DNA from: Desemzia sp. RIT 804
Lineage (GTDB): Bacteria; Bacillota; Bacilli; Lactobacillales; Carnobacteriaceae
Assembly: GCF_016892605.1 (NCBI RefSeq)
Contig: NZ_JAFEMV010000001.1
Coordinates: forward strand, 930,001 to 994,000
Direction of reading: 5' to 3'
DNA: 64,000 bases
In this document: positions 33,614-42,548 of the stretch, piece by piece
Numbering within the stretch: the first letter of the stretch is position 1
How the letters are laid out: each line of letters begins with the position of its first letter
Program-made: the position numbers and the translations under genes
The notes under the pieces: model-generated
What the model was told of the DNA's origin: nothing
The model's database searches: none
The model's input: the letters and a program-made list of their open reading frames with translations, nothing else

Positions 33614-33769
33614 ATGCCCTCAGAAAACGTCTATGTGCCCATTTATAGCTCTATTTTAATACTTGTTGAAGAAATGAAAGAGTGTCTAGAAACGCAATTT
33701 CTAATTCAAGCTTCTCAACAAGATATTATTGGGAATGCAATTGTTTTCTTAAGTACTCAATCTAAATAA
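33614..33769 (+). CDS. Small RHH-like protein, intact copy 3
   Basis: A 51-aa protein (MPSENVYVPIYSSILILVEE, then MKECLETQFLIQASQQDIIG and NAIVFLSTQSK). The order strand, helix, helix is that of ribbon-helix-helix DNA binders. Codon 28 is CAA here but TAA in the two paralogues at 3279 and 23903. The ribosome binding site lies within CAGGTGATC; an inverted pair, GATCACCTGCT and AGCAGGTGATC, flanks the leader (33571-33610) and could be an operator or attenuating hairpin. It lies 69 bp after a 28-bp site. Confidence 0.55.
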   Translation: MPSENVYVPIYSSILILVEEMKECLETQFLIQASQQDIIGNAIVFLSTQSK

Positions 33770-33799
33770 AATAAAAAAAATCGACTACTTAAATGAACT

Positions 33800-34228
33800 G
33801 CCCCCTGTCAAGTAGACAGGCAAATAAACAAAATTCTTTGTGCTTTTCATAAACTTGAAGGATTGAATCTGTCAGCTTCCGCAACTGTTTTTCCGACCTA
33901 GTCGGCTTGCGTTTTAACCATTTATAATACCCAGCTCTGCTTACACCCAAAACTTCACAGAGCTGACTTACTTTGAATCCTTCTTGCTGTAATTTCTTGA
34001 TCGTTTGGTATTCCGCTTCGTACCTTGTCTGCGTAACATCAACTCTCTTTCCACCTCTTTTAATTTTTTTAACGCTGCGTTCTCTGTTTCTAAATATTCA
34101 TTACGTGCCTTCAAAGCCGCATTTTCAGCTTGTATTCTTTCTTCTTCGGTTGCTGAAGCATCATCGGGCCAATTCCCTCCACTTTCTCTTAATAAGTTTT
34201 CTATTCTATTGTTAAAATACAATAACAA
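33800..34228 (-). pseudogene. IS3-family transposase remnant (OrfA end plus OrfB start)
   Basis: The piece 33968-34228 encodes the coiled-coil end of OrfA (ENAALKARNEYLETENAALK). A second frame to 33800 gives QTIKKLQQEGFKVSQLCEVL, GVSRAGYYKWLKRKPTRSEK, the OrfB start of IS150-type elements, overlapping as expected for programmed frameshifting. The DDE core and both ends of the element are gone, apart from a CCCCTGTCAAGTAGACAGG sequence near 33803-33821. Confidence 0.8.
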
Positions 34229-34482
34229 ACATTTTTTAAAATATCAATACTATGATCACTAAACGTGTAGTTTATAGGTTTCCTATTAAATTTCGTGGTT
34301 AGCTTATTATTCATGTACAACTCTTTTATAACCCAAAGATAAATAATCGATTAATTTATCTTCAGGTATAGTTTCTAATTTACTCTCCGATAGACCCCAT
34401 ATAAATTCTTGTAATTCCTCTAAAGATATCCTGTTTTCTTCGTAATCTTGTATCACTTCGTGTAATTTTTCCATATCTTTTG
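34229..34482. other. Spacer with a small minus-strand remnant
   Basis: The minus strand at about 34320-34470 can be read as a short protein-like segment (EKLHEVIQDYEENRISLEEL), then QEFIWGLSESKLETIPEDKL. It resembles a small helical protein just downstream of the polymerase gene and could be a short genuine gene (about 34311-34472, ATG at 34472). Confidence 0.4.
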
Positions 34483-35757
34483 CTATCCTTTATGACCACC
34501 AACAAGTCCACTTCGCTGGATAGCTGTCCCTCCTTTAGTTAGGCTACTTGCATGGACTAAAGAGCTAAAACCGTATTTTTCTCTAATTCTATCTACAACT
34601 AGTTCTAAATCTTCTGCAAGAATCGTTTTTTCAGCATCTTCAAACAGATTTAACTGCAATTCTTTTTTATAATCAATTTTCCCGCATCGTATTCCTATTT
34701 GACGTACTGGTTGTTTTTTATAATAGGTTCTGAATATCTGTAAACAGGTTTCTATGATTTTAGTGTTTGAAGAGGTGGGATAAATTTTCATTTGGTGACT
34801 AAATCCTTTATCTAATATCTCTCTAGAATAGCCTATAGATAAATGAACAACTCCTGTTTCCGCATGATGTTTTCTTAACCTCGCTGCAACTTCATCAGCC
34901 ATTTCTCTGATAACTACTTCAATTTCATATTGATTTATATAATCTCTTTTTAAGATTTGGCTTTTACCAAATCCTTTAGCCTTTGGAATATATTTTTCAG
35001 AAATAATACTATGATCTATTCCATGAGCGTGATAAAAGAGCTGCTCTCCAACAACACCATGAATTCGTTTCAAAGCTTTCACATCATACTGAGAGAGTCT
35101 ATAAACAGAATCTATCCCTAATTGATAAAGATTACTTGCTGTATTTTTTCCAATTCCCCACATTTCTGTTATTGGGTGAATGTTCCAAACCTTTTCTGAA
35201 ACATCTTCATAATGCCAAACCGCTATTTGCGACTTATTTTTTTTCGCTTCATTATCTAACGCTAACTTGGCTAGTAAGGGATTATCACCAATTCCAATCG
35301 CCGTCACTAGTTTTAACCGCTGAAAAATAGTGAATTGTATTTTTCGCGCTATTTCTTTTGTTGATCCGTACAGTGCGTGTGATTTGGTCACGTCTAAAAA
35401 ACTTTCGTCAATACTATAAATATGTATGTCTTCTTCAGCTACAAACTCTTGAAAAATCTGGTTAATCATCCGATTAACTTTTATATATAAAGCCATACGA
35501 GGCTCAACAATTTGGATTTTTGAGTTTTTTGGTATTTCAAAACGTCTTGAACCGGTCCGGATGCCGTATTCTTTTTTGACTCGTGGCGAAGCAGCTAAAA
35601 CTAACCCTCCTTCTAAATCGGGATTGCTCATGACGACTATATAGGAGTCTAAAGGATGTATTTTCCGCTTAACTGATTCCACTGAAGCAAAAAAAGACTT
35701 AACGTCAATGCACAGAATATCGCGCCTTGGTTGGTAGGTATAGTCCATCTTGATCAT
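34483..35757 (-). CDS. Y-family DNA polymerase (UvrX/UmuC type)
   Basis: A 424-aa translesion polymerase. Motifs: the palm DVKSFFASVE, YSIDESFLD (catalytic Asp-Glu), thumb region EMWGIGKNTASNLYQLGID, and the C-terminal little finger. The end ASSLTKGGTAIQRSGLVGGH is typical of the Gram-positive UvrX/plasmid ImpB-MucB-SamB subgroup. It follows a YolD-like gene driven by an SOS promoter and is very similar to the gene at 50057-51331. It likely copies damaged DNA after SOS induction. Confidence 0.92.
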   Translation of the reverse strand: MIKMDYTYQPRRDILCIDVKSFFASVESVKRKIHPLDSYIVVMSNPDLEGGLVLAASPRVKKEYGIRTGSRRFEIPKNSKIQIVEPRMALYIKVNRMINQIFQEFVAEEDIHIYSIDESFLDVTKSHALYGSTKEIARKIQFTIFQRLKLVTAIGIGDNPLLAKLALDNEAKKNKSQIAVWHYEDVSEKVWNIHPITEMWGIGKNTASNLYQLGIDSVYRLSQYDVKALKRIHGVVGEQLFYHAHGIDHSIISEKYIPKAKGFGKSQILKRDYINQYEIEVVIREMADEVAARLRKHHAETGVVHLSIGYSREILDKGFSHQMKIYPTSSNTKIIETCLQIFRTYYKKQPVRQIGIRCGKIDYKKELQLNLFEDAEKTILAEDLELVVDRIREKYGFSSLVHASSLTKGGTAIQRSGLVGGHKG

Positions 35758-35786
35758 GATTCATGCACCCCACTTCATTCCTCATT

Positions 35787-36191
35787 TTATACTCTAAACC
35801 ATTTAGTCCAATCATATTCTTCCACGTTGCGTATCAAATCTAACTCACACACTACAATTCCTGATTCTCTCGTTTGTATATAAACGTAATTCTCATAGTA
35901 ACCAGCAACGACGCCTACGATATCATCTTCATATCTACCATTAAATAAGCAGTCTAATTGAATGGCTATTACTTTTTTTTGACTATAAGAGTTATCTATT
36001 AAGTGATAGATAACTTCTACAGTTTGTTTCTCTTTTTTTATAATTACTTTTCCACGCTTACGTTTTTCTTCTTTTATGAGTTCACTATGCTCCGACAGTA
36101 TCAAACCTTGCCACTTAGCCATTTTCCTATCTCTATAACCTGTGGTATTTGGATTGATTAGTCTATTTTTCTCTTTCAATTTATTCTCCAA
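35787..36191 (-). CDS. YolD-like protein
   Basis: A YolD-family protein of about 134 aa (GYRDRKMAKWQGLILSEHSE, LIKEEKRKRGKVIIKK, ending EYDWTKWFRV). The longer open frame to 36350 crosses the promoter, so the TTG at 36191 with GAAGGTG upstream is preferred. YolD proteins accompany Y-family polymerases in many Firmicutes, and here the polymerase gene starts 30 bp later. Transcription begins from an SOS promoter just upstream. Confidence 0.78.
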   Translation of the reverse strand: MENKLKEKNRLINPNTTGYRDRKMAKWQGLILSEHSELIKEEKRKRGKVIIKKEKQTVEVIYHLIDNSYSQKKVIAIQLDCLFNGRYEDDIVGVVAGYYENYVYIQTRESGIVVCELDLIRNVEEYDWTKWFRV

Positions 36192-36222
36192 TTTAAACAC
36201 CTTCTTGTTCTCTTTTAACCCT

Positions 36223-36272
36223 ATTATACGAACGTGTGTTCGATATGTAAAGAAATAACGAACTCGCGTTTG
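36223..36272 (-). promoter_or_regulatory. SOS promoter with LexA boxes
   Basis: A perfect Gram-positive LexA/DinR box CGAACGTGTGTTCG lies at 36229-36242, directly abutting TATAAT (36223-36228, minus strand); TTTACA is at 17-bp spacing. A second, one-off box CGAACTCGCGTTTG lies at 36259-36272. LexA would block the polymerase site. Confidence 0.88.
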
Positions 36273-36404
36273 CATAAATACATCGTTTAGCAATACGATA
36301 ATGTGTGACGCCCAATTTTTTAGAATAGTTTTATTTACTACTTCACTCACAAAATCTGGAAAATCAATATAATTTTTTCAGCGTATAGCTAATAAGATAT
36401 AAAA

Positions 36405-36439
36405 AAAATAAGAGCCACTTTGAAAGTAGCTCTTATTTT
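36405..36439. terminator. Bidirectional terminator
   Basis: AAAATAAGAGC pairs with GCTCTTATTTT, inner ACTTT with AAAGT. Confidence 0.75.
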
Positions 36440-36467
36440 TATATCTTTTCGATTTCTGTAGCTTAAA

Positions 36468-36545
36468 TTGTCAAATTAAGTGCAACACAGTTTTATAAAA
36501 GATTTCATAAGGTGTTTTCCAATTCAAACATTTTTTGGGACGTGT
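36468..36545 (-). mobile_element. Terminal fragment of the IS30 element
   Basis: These 78 bp equal the left end of the intact element at 39110-39187 (inverted repeat plus the last transposase codons). The match stops within five bases of the start codon of the next gene. It is a deletion scar with the IS end left behind. Confidence 0.88.
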
Positions 36546-36549
36546 AAAA

Positions 36550-37419
36550 ATGTTTAAGAAAATGAGTTTATTAGTAGCAACAGTTATAGGGCTATTATTT
36601 ACCTTTGGCAGTGAAGATTCGTATAAAACGACTGTAGGTGCTGATTCTGGTGGCCAAACAGTGACTCTAGCAACTGTGAATTGGGAGTCTGAAATAGCTT
36701 CAACAAATGTCCTGGCACAGGTTCTAAAAGAAGCAGGGTTCAACGTACAAATTACAACAGTAGACCCGGCCATCATGTTTAGTTCGGTTGCAGAAGGGCA
36801 GTTGGATGCTATGGTCGGCGGTTGGGTGCCTACAACGCACCAGGCCTATGCAGAGAAATATGGTGACTCGATGGTTGATTTAGGGGCTAACCTAGAAGGT
36901 GCTATTTCAGCATTAACTGTTCCAACATATATGGAAGATATCAATTCGATTACCGACCTCACGGATGAAAATGATTCAACTATTACAGCAATTGAACCAG
37001 GGGCAGGTGTTACCAACAGTGCCCAAAATGCTGTTAAGGAGTATGACAATCTATCCGATTGGGAGGTTTCTGTGAGTTCAACAGGTGCTATGATTGCTGA
37101 ATTAGATCAGGCTATCAATAATGAAGAGGATATAGTTGTGGTTGGTTGGAAGCCGCATTGGATGTTCATGGATTATGATCTTAAGATGCTTGACGATCCA
37201 GAAAATGTCTTTGGTGGCTACGAGGAAATTCATTCATACGCAAGAGAAGGGCTAAAGGAAGATAATCCAGAAGCCTATAAGATTATTGATAACTTCTACT
37301 GGGAAGTTGAAGATATGTCTTCTGTTATGGAAGAATTAGCGACAGATGTAGAACCAGAAGAAGCAGCAGATAATTGGATTGAAGCCAATCGTGAAACAGT
37401 TGATGGTTGGTTAGAGTAA
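36550..37419 (+). CDS. Glycine betaine/proline ABC transporter substrate-binding protein (OpuAC-like), orphan
   Basis: About 289 aa. The mature part has the OpuAC fold (VTLATVNWESEIASTNVLAQ, AMVGGWVPTTHQAYAEKYGD, TAIEPGAGVTNSAQNAV, VVVGWKPHWMFMDYDLKMLD), with Trp residues expected for the betaine-binding box. The N-terminus MFKKMSLLVATVIGLLFTFGS looks like a lipoprotein signal, but the lipobox cysteine is missing (FGS, codon AGT). The ATPase and permease partners are absent: an IS30 remnant directly abuts the start codon, removing the normal promoter and ribosome binding site. It may be poorly expressed or decaying. Confidence 0.85.
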   Translation: MFKKMSLLVATVIGLLFTFGSEDSYKTTVGADSGGQTVTLATVNWESEIASTNVLAQVLKEAGFNVQITTVDPAIMFSSVAEGQLDAMVGGWVPTTHQAYAEKYGDSMVDLGANLEGAISALTVPTYMEDINSITDLTDENDSTITAIEPGAGVTNSAQNAVKEYDNLSDWEVSVSSTGAMIAELDQAINNEEDIVVVGWKPHWMFMDYDLKMLDDPENVFGGYEEIHSYAREGLKEDNPEAYKIIDNFYWEVEDMSSVMEELATDVEPEEAADNWIEANRETVDGWLE

Positions 37420-37562
37420 AAATTAGAGGTGTGACAAAAGTCGCTAAGACTCGGCGCGCTGGAGCAAAAGCCGAACAAGTACTGCTAAGTAATTGGCGTA
37501 TTTTGGGAAGTGTTGGAAGAGTTTGACCTTTGGAACCGGATATCGTGAGCTACATAATAGAA

Positions 37563-37609
37563 GAAAAAGACAGGCGAGTAGATTAAATGAGAGTCTACCG
37601 CCTGTCTTT
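37563..37609. terminator. Bidirectional terminator
   Basis: AAAAGACAGGCG pairs with CGCCTGTCTTTT; inner GTAGA with TCTAC. It separates converging genes. Confidence 0.8.
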
Positions 37610-37664
37610 TATTTGTTATAAAGAATGTTATATATCTGTAGTGAAAAAGTGGCTTTCGTTTGGA

Positions 37665-39029
37665 TTAGAAAAGCATTGTGTCTGCGCCGTATGGTTGACC
37701 TTGAGCTTCTTGCGCTAAGACATTTAAGAAGTTCCAAGGACGGCTGAATTCTGGTTGGAAGAAGAAATCAGCTTGCGCTAATTGGTCTACAGTCCATTCA
37801 GCTTCAATCGCAACAGATACAGCATTAATAGCTTGAAGAATGTCATAAGTTGACATTAATTGAGCACCTAATATACGACCGTTATCTGCATCGTAATGAA
37901 GCTTCATTAAAACTTTTTCTTCGTCATGCATAAATGAAGGACGGATTAAGTCTTCTTTGTAAACAGATTTCACATTTCCTTGGTAAGAGTTTGCGTTAGC
38001 ATCCTTGATACCAGTAGTAGCGAATTTGTAGTCAAATACAGCAAGACCTGATGTACCGTTTACGCGACCAATTTTAGCGTCTGCATCACCACTTGCGTGA
38101 CGAGCCATGATGACACCTTGGCGACGAGCGTTAGTTGCTAAAGCAATGTAAGCTTTGTCGTTTGTAGGTGCAAAAGGAATAGCAGTTGCATCACCTGCAG
38201 CGTAAACATCTTTAACTGAAGTTTCCATGTGTTCGTTGACTTCAACAAAGCCGCGACCATCAAGGGTTAAAGTGTCTTTCAACCATTGTGTGTTTGGACG
38301 AACCCCAACACTGATAATAACTGTATCTGCTTCGTAAATGCCTTTGTCAGTGACAACAGCAGTTACTTCGTTGTTTTCGTTGACTTTAAATTCTTTCACA
38401 CCTTCGCCAGTTTTAATCTTCATACCTTTTTCTTCCATATGTTTTGTTAGAAGACTAGTGAATTCACTGTCAAGGTAAGTTGGTAAGATTGAATCAACAA
38501 AGTCGACAACTGTTACGTCGATGCCAGCTTGTGCGTAAGCAATTGCTGCTTCGATACCGATGTAACCAGCACCAACAACTACAGCTTTTTTAGCTGAAGA
38601 CATACGATTTTTCACTTTATCTGCCCAGTTTCTACCACGTAAGTAGAAGATGTTTTCGTGTTGGTCATCTACATTCGGGATTGTACCTGGTACACCACCT
38701 GGAGAAAGCAATAGTTTGTCGTAACTTTCTGTAGCTTCCACACCGTCAGTAGTGCGTGTTGTAATTTCTTTTGTGTCTGGGTTGATGGCAATCACACTTG
38801 TGTTCATGCGGATATCAACGCCTTGTTCTTTATATGATGCTTCATTTGCGTAGTGTAATTCATCCAAAGATTTTGAAATGTCTTCTAGATAGGACTGAAT
38901 ACCACATGATAAGAAAGAAGCGGTTGATCCAGCTTCAAATACAACGATTTCTGCATCTGAGTCTTTTTTCAATAGAGTTTGCACAGCTTCAAAACCAGCA
39001 TGCGAAGTTCCTACTATAACGTATTTCAT
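37665..39029 (-). CDS. nox: NADH oxidase, FAD-dependent (Nox type)
   Basis: A 454-aa flavoprotein of the NADH oxidase/peroxidase group. The ATG at 39029 follows GGAGGTAATACGA. Motifs: the N-terminal FAD site VIVGTSHAGFEA, the redox Cys42 (SFLSCGIQ), the NADH site VVVGAGYIGIEAAIAYAQ, and DVYAAGDATAIPF. It reduces oxygen, usually to water, and regenerates NAD+ in fermentative lactic acid bacteria. It is a single gene flanked by IS30 copies. Confidence 0.9.
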   Translation of the reverse strand: MKYVIVGTSHAGFEAVQTLLKKDSDAEIVVFEAGSTASFLSCGIQSYLEDISKSLDELHYANEASYKEQGVDIRMNTSVIAINPDTKEITTRTTDGVEATESYDKLLLSPGGVPGTIPNVDDQHENIFYLRGRNWADKVKNRMSSAKKAVVVGAGYIGIEAAIAYAQAGIDVTVVDFVDSILPTYLDSEFTSLLTKHMEEKGMKIKTGEGVKEFKVNENNEVTAVVTDKGIYEADTVIISVGVRPNTQWLKDTLTLDGRGFVEVNEHMETSVKDVYAAGDATAIPFAPTNDKAYIALATNARRQGVIMARHASGDADAKIGRVNGTSGLAVFDYKFATTGIKDANANSYQGNVKSVYKEDLIRPSFMHDEEKVLMKLHYDADNGRILGAQLMSTYDILQAINAVSVAIEAEWTVDQLAQADFFFQPEFSRPWNFLNVLAQEAQGQPYGADTMLF

Positions 39030-39108
39030 TCGTATTACCTCCAAAGGTCAATGTTTATCGTAAATAGAATTTATTTACCCAACTAAGTATACACTTCTTT
39101 GTCTTAAA

Positions 39109-40209
39109 TTATCAAATTAAGTGCAACACAGTTTTATAAAAGATTTCATAAGGTGTTTTCCAATTCAAACATTTTTTGGGACGTGTATTTAATTTCGTTG
39201 CCCAACCTTGTATCTCTTCATCAGTTGCATCTGTCAAATCAACACCTTTCGGTGAGTACTCTCTAAGGAGTCCATTTGTATTCTCATTAGATCCTCTTTG
39301 CCAAGGGGCATGAGGATCTGGAAAATAAATTTGCGTATTATTTAATTCCTTAGTCAATCGGGCGTGTTGACTGAATTCTTTACCACGGTCAGGTGTAATG
39401 GTTTTACAAAAATTAGAATCAATACCTTGTAGTAATTTAATCATTTGGTCAACTACCGGATTAGAAGCTTTCTTCTCAGATTTACCGATTAGTAATAACC
39501 TAGATTTTCTATCAACTAGCGTTACTAAGCACGCTTTACCAGTTTGACCTGCAACTGTATCTGCTTCCCAATGACCAATCTCAGTTCGTTCATTAGCGCT
39601 ATCTGGTCGTTCATGAATCGTATTGGAGATAGGGATCTTTCCTCTTCTCTCTACGCGATTTTTAGAATGGCGTGTTTTACCTCTGTGTCTTAATTTACGG
39701 ATAGCGCCTCGATTACCGGTTGATAAACCAGGCTCATCGAAGTCGCCACGATAAATTGCACGATAGATAGTATTATAACTGATTTTATTTTTGGCATTTT
39801 CAAGGTTCAAACGACCAGAAATTTGTTCTGGAGACCATTGTTCGTTGAGAAATAGTCGTTTGACCAACTGGAAAATAGAGTCTTTATCTAGCGTGCGATG
39901 TCTGCCACATAGTTGTTTTCTACGTTTATACTCTCCATGAGCAGTTGACGGTGAATAACTGCCATCCTTGTTTGAATTACGATGTAATTCTCTTGAGATA
40001 GTCGATTTAGAACGGTCCAGGGTCTCGGATATATGCCCGATAGTTTCGCCTTGTTCATACATTAGGAATATTGTTTCTCGCTCATTCATGGTAAGATGTG
40101 TGTATGGATTCATAGCTTTCTCCTTCTAATAGTTGGTTGGTACATCTATTTTATAGGAAAACTATGGATCTTTTTTTATTTTATTATTGTTGTTGCACTT
40201 AAATTGTAA
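39109..40209 (-). mobile_element. IS30-family insertion sequence (intact)
   Basis: Ends TTATCAAATTAAGTGCAAC (left) and the complement of TTACAATTTAAGTGCAAC (right) bound about 1.1 kb with one complete transposase gene. The left 78 bp are duplicated as a remnant at 36468-36545, so an earlier copy sat there. Confidence 0.9.
39112..40113 (-). CDS. IS30-family transposase
   Basis: A 333-aa transposase with N-terminal HTH (YTHLTMNERETIFLMYEQGE, IGHISETLDRSKSTISRELHR) and the DDE integrase core: IGHWEADTVAG, TPDRGKEFSQHARLT and DPHAPWQRGSNENTNGLLRE. It is complete, unlike the relative at 15520-16479, with which it shares family but not close identity. Its stop lies in the left inverted repeat. Confidence 0.93.
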   Translation of the reverse strand: MNPYTHLTMNERETIFLMYEQGETIGHISETLDRSKSTISRELHRNSNKDGSYSPSTAHGEYKRRKQLCGRHRTLDKDSIFQLVKRLFLNEQWSPEQISGRLNLENAKNKISYNTIYRAIYRGDFDEPGLSTGNRGAIRKLRHRGKTRHSKNRVERRGKIPISNTIHERPDSANERTEIGHWEADTVAGQTGKACLVTLVDRKSRLLLIGKSEKKASNPVVDQMIKLLQGIDSNFCKTITPDRGKEFSQHARLTKELNNTQIYFPDPHAPWQRGSNENTNGLLREYSPKGVDLTDATDEEIQGWATKLNTRPKKCLNWKTPYEIFYKTVLHLI

Positions 40210-40500
40210 ATTCGTCGTATAAAAAACAAGAACAACATTTTATACGTACATTATTGTTATCACCTAATAAAGCGAGGTGATAACATAATATAGATTTTTA
40301 TTTGATAAGATGTTACAGTCCGTATTTATGATTACGAATCTAAATAAACCTTTTCTGGGCAGTTTATTAAACGTCTGGAAAGTTGTATAATCGTTCCTTT
40401 CCCATGGATTTTAATCTGCACTAAATACAAACTCTTCATTCTTTAAAATAGAGGATGTAATTTAGCATATGATATAATAAAGCCACCAGGAGGGATCACT
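40210..40500 (+). promoter_or_regulatory. Spacer with promoter elements
   Basis: No gene is seen. Near the right end lie GATATAAT and a strong AGGAGGG ribosome binding site for the following small gene. Confidence 0.4.
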
Positions 40501-40716
40501 ATGAAAGATTCAAAGAATGATGATAAAGATCAGAAAAGTAATGATGAAAAAAATGAAGGTACTTCTTACCTTGCTTTAGGTATATCATTAGGTATTTCTT
40601 TTGGAGTTGCACTTGGTATAGTTTTTGACAACCTAGCTATTGGAATTGGTTTTGGTATCGCTATTGGTATCGCTATTGGTATCTCTGTCGGCACTGCCCT
40701 AGATAATAAAAAATAA
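40501..40716 (+). CDS. Small glycine-zipper membrane protein
   Basis: A 71-aa protein with a charged N-terminal 20 residues (DSKNDDKDQKSNDEKNEG) and two hydrophobic stretches dominated by repeated G-I/A units (ALGISLGISFGVALGIV; GIGFGIAIGIAIGISVGTAL). Such glycine zippers pack membrane helices. Strong ribosome binding site AGGAGGG. I do not recognise a family. Confidence 0.6.
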   Translation: MKDSKNDDKDQKSNDEKNEGTSYLALGISLGISFGVALGIVFDNLAIGIGFGIAIGIAIGISVGTALDNKK

Positions 40717-40755
40717 ATAAAATTTAATACAACTACATCAGTTATTTGCAACAAA

Positions 40756-40788
40756 AAAGTCTCTACTTATCAAGGCAGAGACTTTTAC
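40756..40788. terminator. Bidirectional terminator
   Basis: AAAAGTCTCT pairs with AGAGACTTTT, separating converging genes. Confidence 0.7.
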
Positions 40789-40870
40789 TTGTTTTTTACT
40801 ATAAAGAACCAAAAACATCCGCTACAATGATTCCCATCAAATTCTACCTAAAGCACACTATACTCATGCT

Positions 40871-41857
40871 TTACACAACAACCTGATTCCCACCACTTTT
40901 AATAGCCGCTACTAATTTTTTCGCCCCTTTTTGAACCAACTCACTTATGGTTTCATTAGGGATATATGTAGATACGCCTGCACTAATACTAACATTTCTC
41001 GGAACTTCAAATAACGTTTCAAAAATAATTTGACGAATAGTCTCAGCTATTTCATACGCTTCTTCTTTATTCGTATTCTCTAACAATATTAAAAAGACAG
41101 ACTCTCTGTATCTCCCAGCGATGTGTTTATCTTGAATCACCGTTTGGATGATTTTCCCTGTAGTTTTCAATACTTCTTCGCTTAAAATGATACCAAAATC
41201 TTCTTCAAATTTAGCATAATTGTCTATTTTTAAGAAAACGATCGATAGAGGTTGAGGCTGTTTTTGTGCTCTCCTGGCAAATTTGGCCAACTCTACTGTT
41301 ATAGCTGATCGCGTATACAGTAATGTCAGAGGATCTATTTTCAAACGACTCGTTAAATGCTTGTTTTTTGACTCTAGTTGTTCTCTATTCAGCTCTTCCT
41401 CAGTAACATCAAATACGATTCCTGTCAGAAAAAGCGGCTCCCCTTTTTCGTTTCGGTCTGTTACTTTTCCACGGTCCTGGTATACTTTCCAAGAGCCGTC
41501 TTTAGCTTGGATACGGTACTTTACTTCCCAAACGGGCGTTTCACCTGCAAGATGGTCTCTCATTTTTTGCATCACTTCTTCTTTATCATCTGGATGAACT
41601 TTGTCTGTAAAAAATTGAAACGGAACTTTTTCAGGTAGGTCTTCTTTCATATACCCTATAGCTTCTGCTTTTAACGGGTTGAAAGTAACTTCATTTGTTG
41701 TGAAATCCCAAAACCACTGACCTAAGTTTCCCGTCCATCCAAATTCTAAGCGCTCTGATTTTTGAAAAGTTTGCAACAACTCTTTATTTAGTCTATTTAA
41801 AGATGCTATTTTCGAAATTAATGCTTCTTTTGAATACTCTTCATACTCTTCCATCAT
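40871..41857 (-). CDS. PAS-GGDEF protein with degenerate active site
   Basis: A 328-aa protein. A PAS/PAC sensor (about 38-155: WFWDFTTNEVTFN, YMKEDLP, VHPDDKEEVMQKM, EVKYRIQAKDGSWKVYQDRG) is followed by a GGDEF-type domain (165-328, IDPLTLLYTRSAITVELAKF). The signature GGDEF is RESVF here (residues 251-255 in AGRYRESVFLILLE), so it should not make c-di-GMP. It may have a binding or regulatory role. No other c-di-GMP gene is visible nearby. Confidence 0.8.
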   Translation of the reverse strand: MMEEYEEYSKEALISKIASLNRLNKELLQTFQKSERLEFGWTGNLGQWFWDFTTNEVTFNPLKAEAIGYMKEDLPEKVPFQFFTDKVHPDDKEEVMQKMRDHLAGETPVWEVKYRIQAKDGSWKVYQDRGKVTDRNEKGEPLFLTGIVFDVTEEELNREQLESKNKHLTSRLKIDPLTLLYTRSAITVELAKFARRAQKQPQPLSIVFLKIDNYAKFEEDFGIILSEEVLKTTGKIIQTVIQDKHIAGRYRESVFLILLENTNKEEAYEIAETIRQIIFETLFEVPRNVSISAGVSTYIPNETISELVQKGAKKLVAAIKSGGNQVVV

Positions 41858-42090
41858 GTCAACTCCTTTTTAAAACTTAACATGGAACTTAAACGCCTTT
41901 ATTTAACTAATTTTACTACACTTTACAACTCCCTTCAATAAGCTCTCGTCAACCTTCTGATAAGTTTCTTCTATAGTATATGAATCTCGCTGCACTCTTT
42001 TTCAAATCTAAGAGCAACACTTTCTTTTCTTTTCTCACTTTTGATATACTGGTTAAAACTAGGATTCAAATCAAAAAGGAGTGCATACAC

Positions 42091-42474
42091 ATGGGATTTC
42101 TTGGTGGAATGATGGGGAATGCAAGCAACATCGACGCAGAAGACGCACGCAAAAAATTAGGAAGTGTTATTTTAGATTCAGAAGATATCGATTTAGCGTT
42201 CAAATTAGTGCGGGATATGATCGTTTTTACGAATAAACGGTTAATCGTAGTGGACAAGCAAGGAATGACAGGAAAAAAAACGACTTTCCAGTCTTTACCT
42301 TATAAATCGATCAGTCGATTCACCGTAGAAACTTCAGGACATTTCGACTTAGACGCAGAATTAAAAATTTATATCTCTAGTGGCGCAGAACCCGCTGTAA
42401 ATTTGCAATTCACTAAAGACAAACACATCGAAACTATTCAACAAGCTTTAGCGCTAGCTGTCTTAGGGAAATAA
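42091..42474 (+). CDS. Bacterial PH-domain protein
   Basis: A 127-aa soluble protein. The ATG at 42091 follows AAAAAGGAG; a longer frame to 41980 lacks support. The pattern DSEDIDLAFKLVRDMIVFTNKRLIVVDKQG...SRFTVETSGHFDLDAELKIYISS is the bPH_1 fold found in many Firmicutes proteins of unknown role. It stands alone. Confidence 0.8.
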   Translation: MGFLGGMMGNASNIDAEDARKKLGSVILDSEDIDLAFKLVRDMIVFTNKRLIVVDKQGMTGKKTTFQSLPYKSISRFTVETSGHFDLDAELKIYISSGAEPAVNLQFTKDKHIETIQQALALAVLGK

Positions 42475-42491
42475 AATTTCTTTAAAAAACA

Positions 42492-42531
42492 AAAAAGGAC
42501 CAGAAAATGTAATCATTTTCTAGTCCTTTTT
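42492..42531. terminator. Bidirectional terminator
   Basis: AAAAAGGAC pairs with GTCCTTTTT, inner AGAAAATG with CATTTTCT. It separates the PH-domain gene and glnA. Confidence 0.85.
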
Positions 42532-42548
42532 GTATTGTTTGATTAGGC

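Noticed and set aside
36192-36350. Longer N-terminus for the YolD-like protein.
   Set aside because: The extension would read through the SOS box and -10 element; the start must lie downstream of the promoter.
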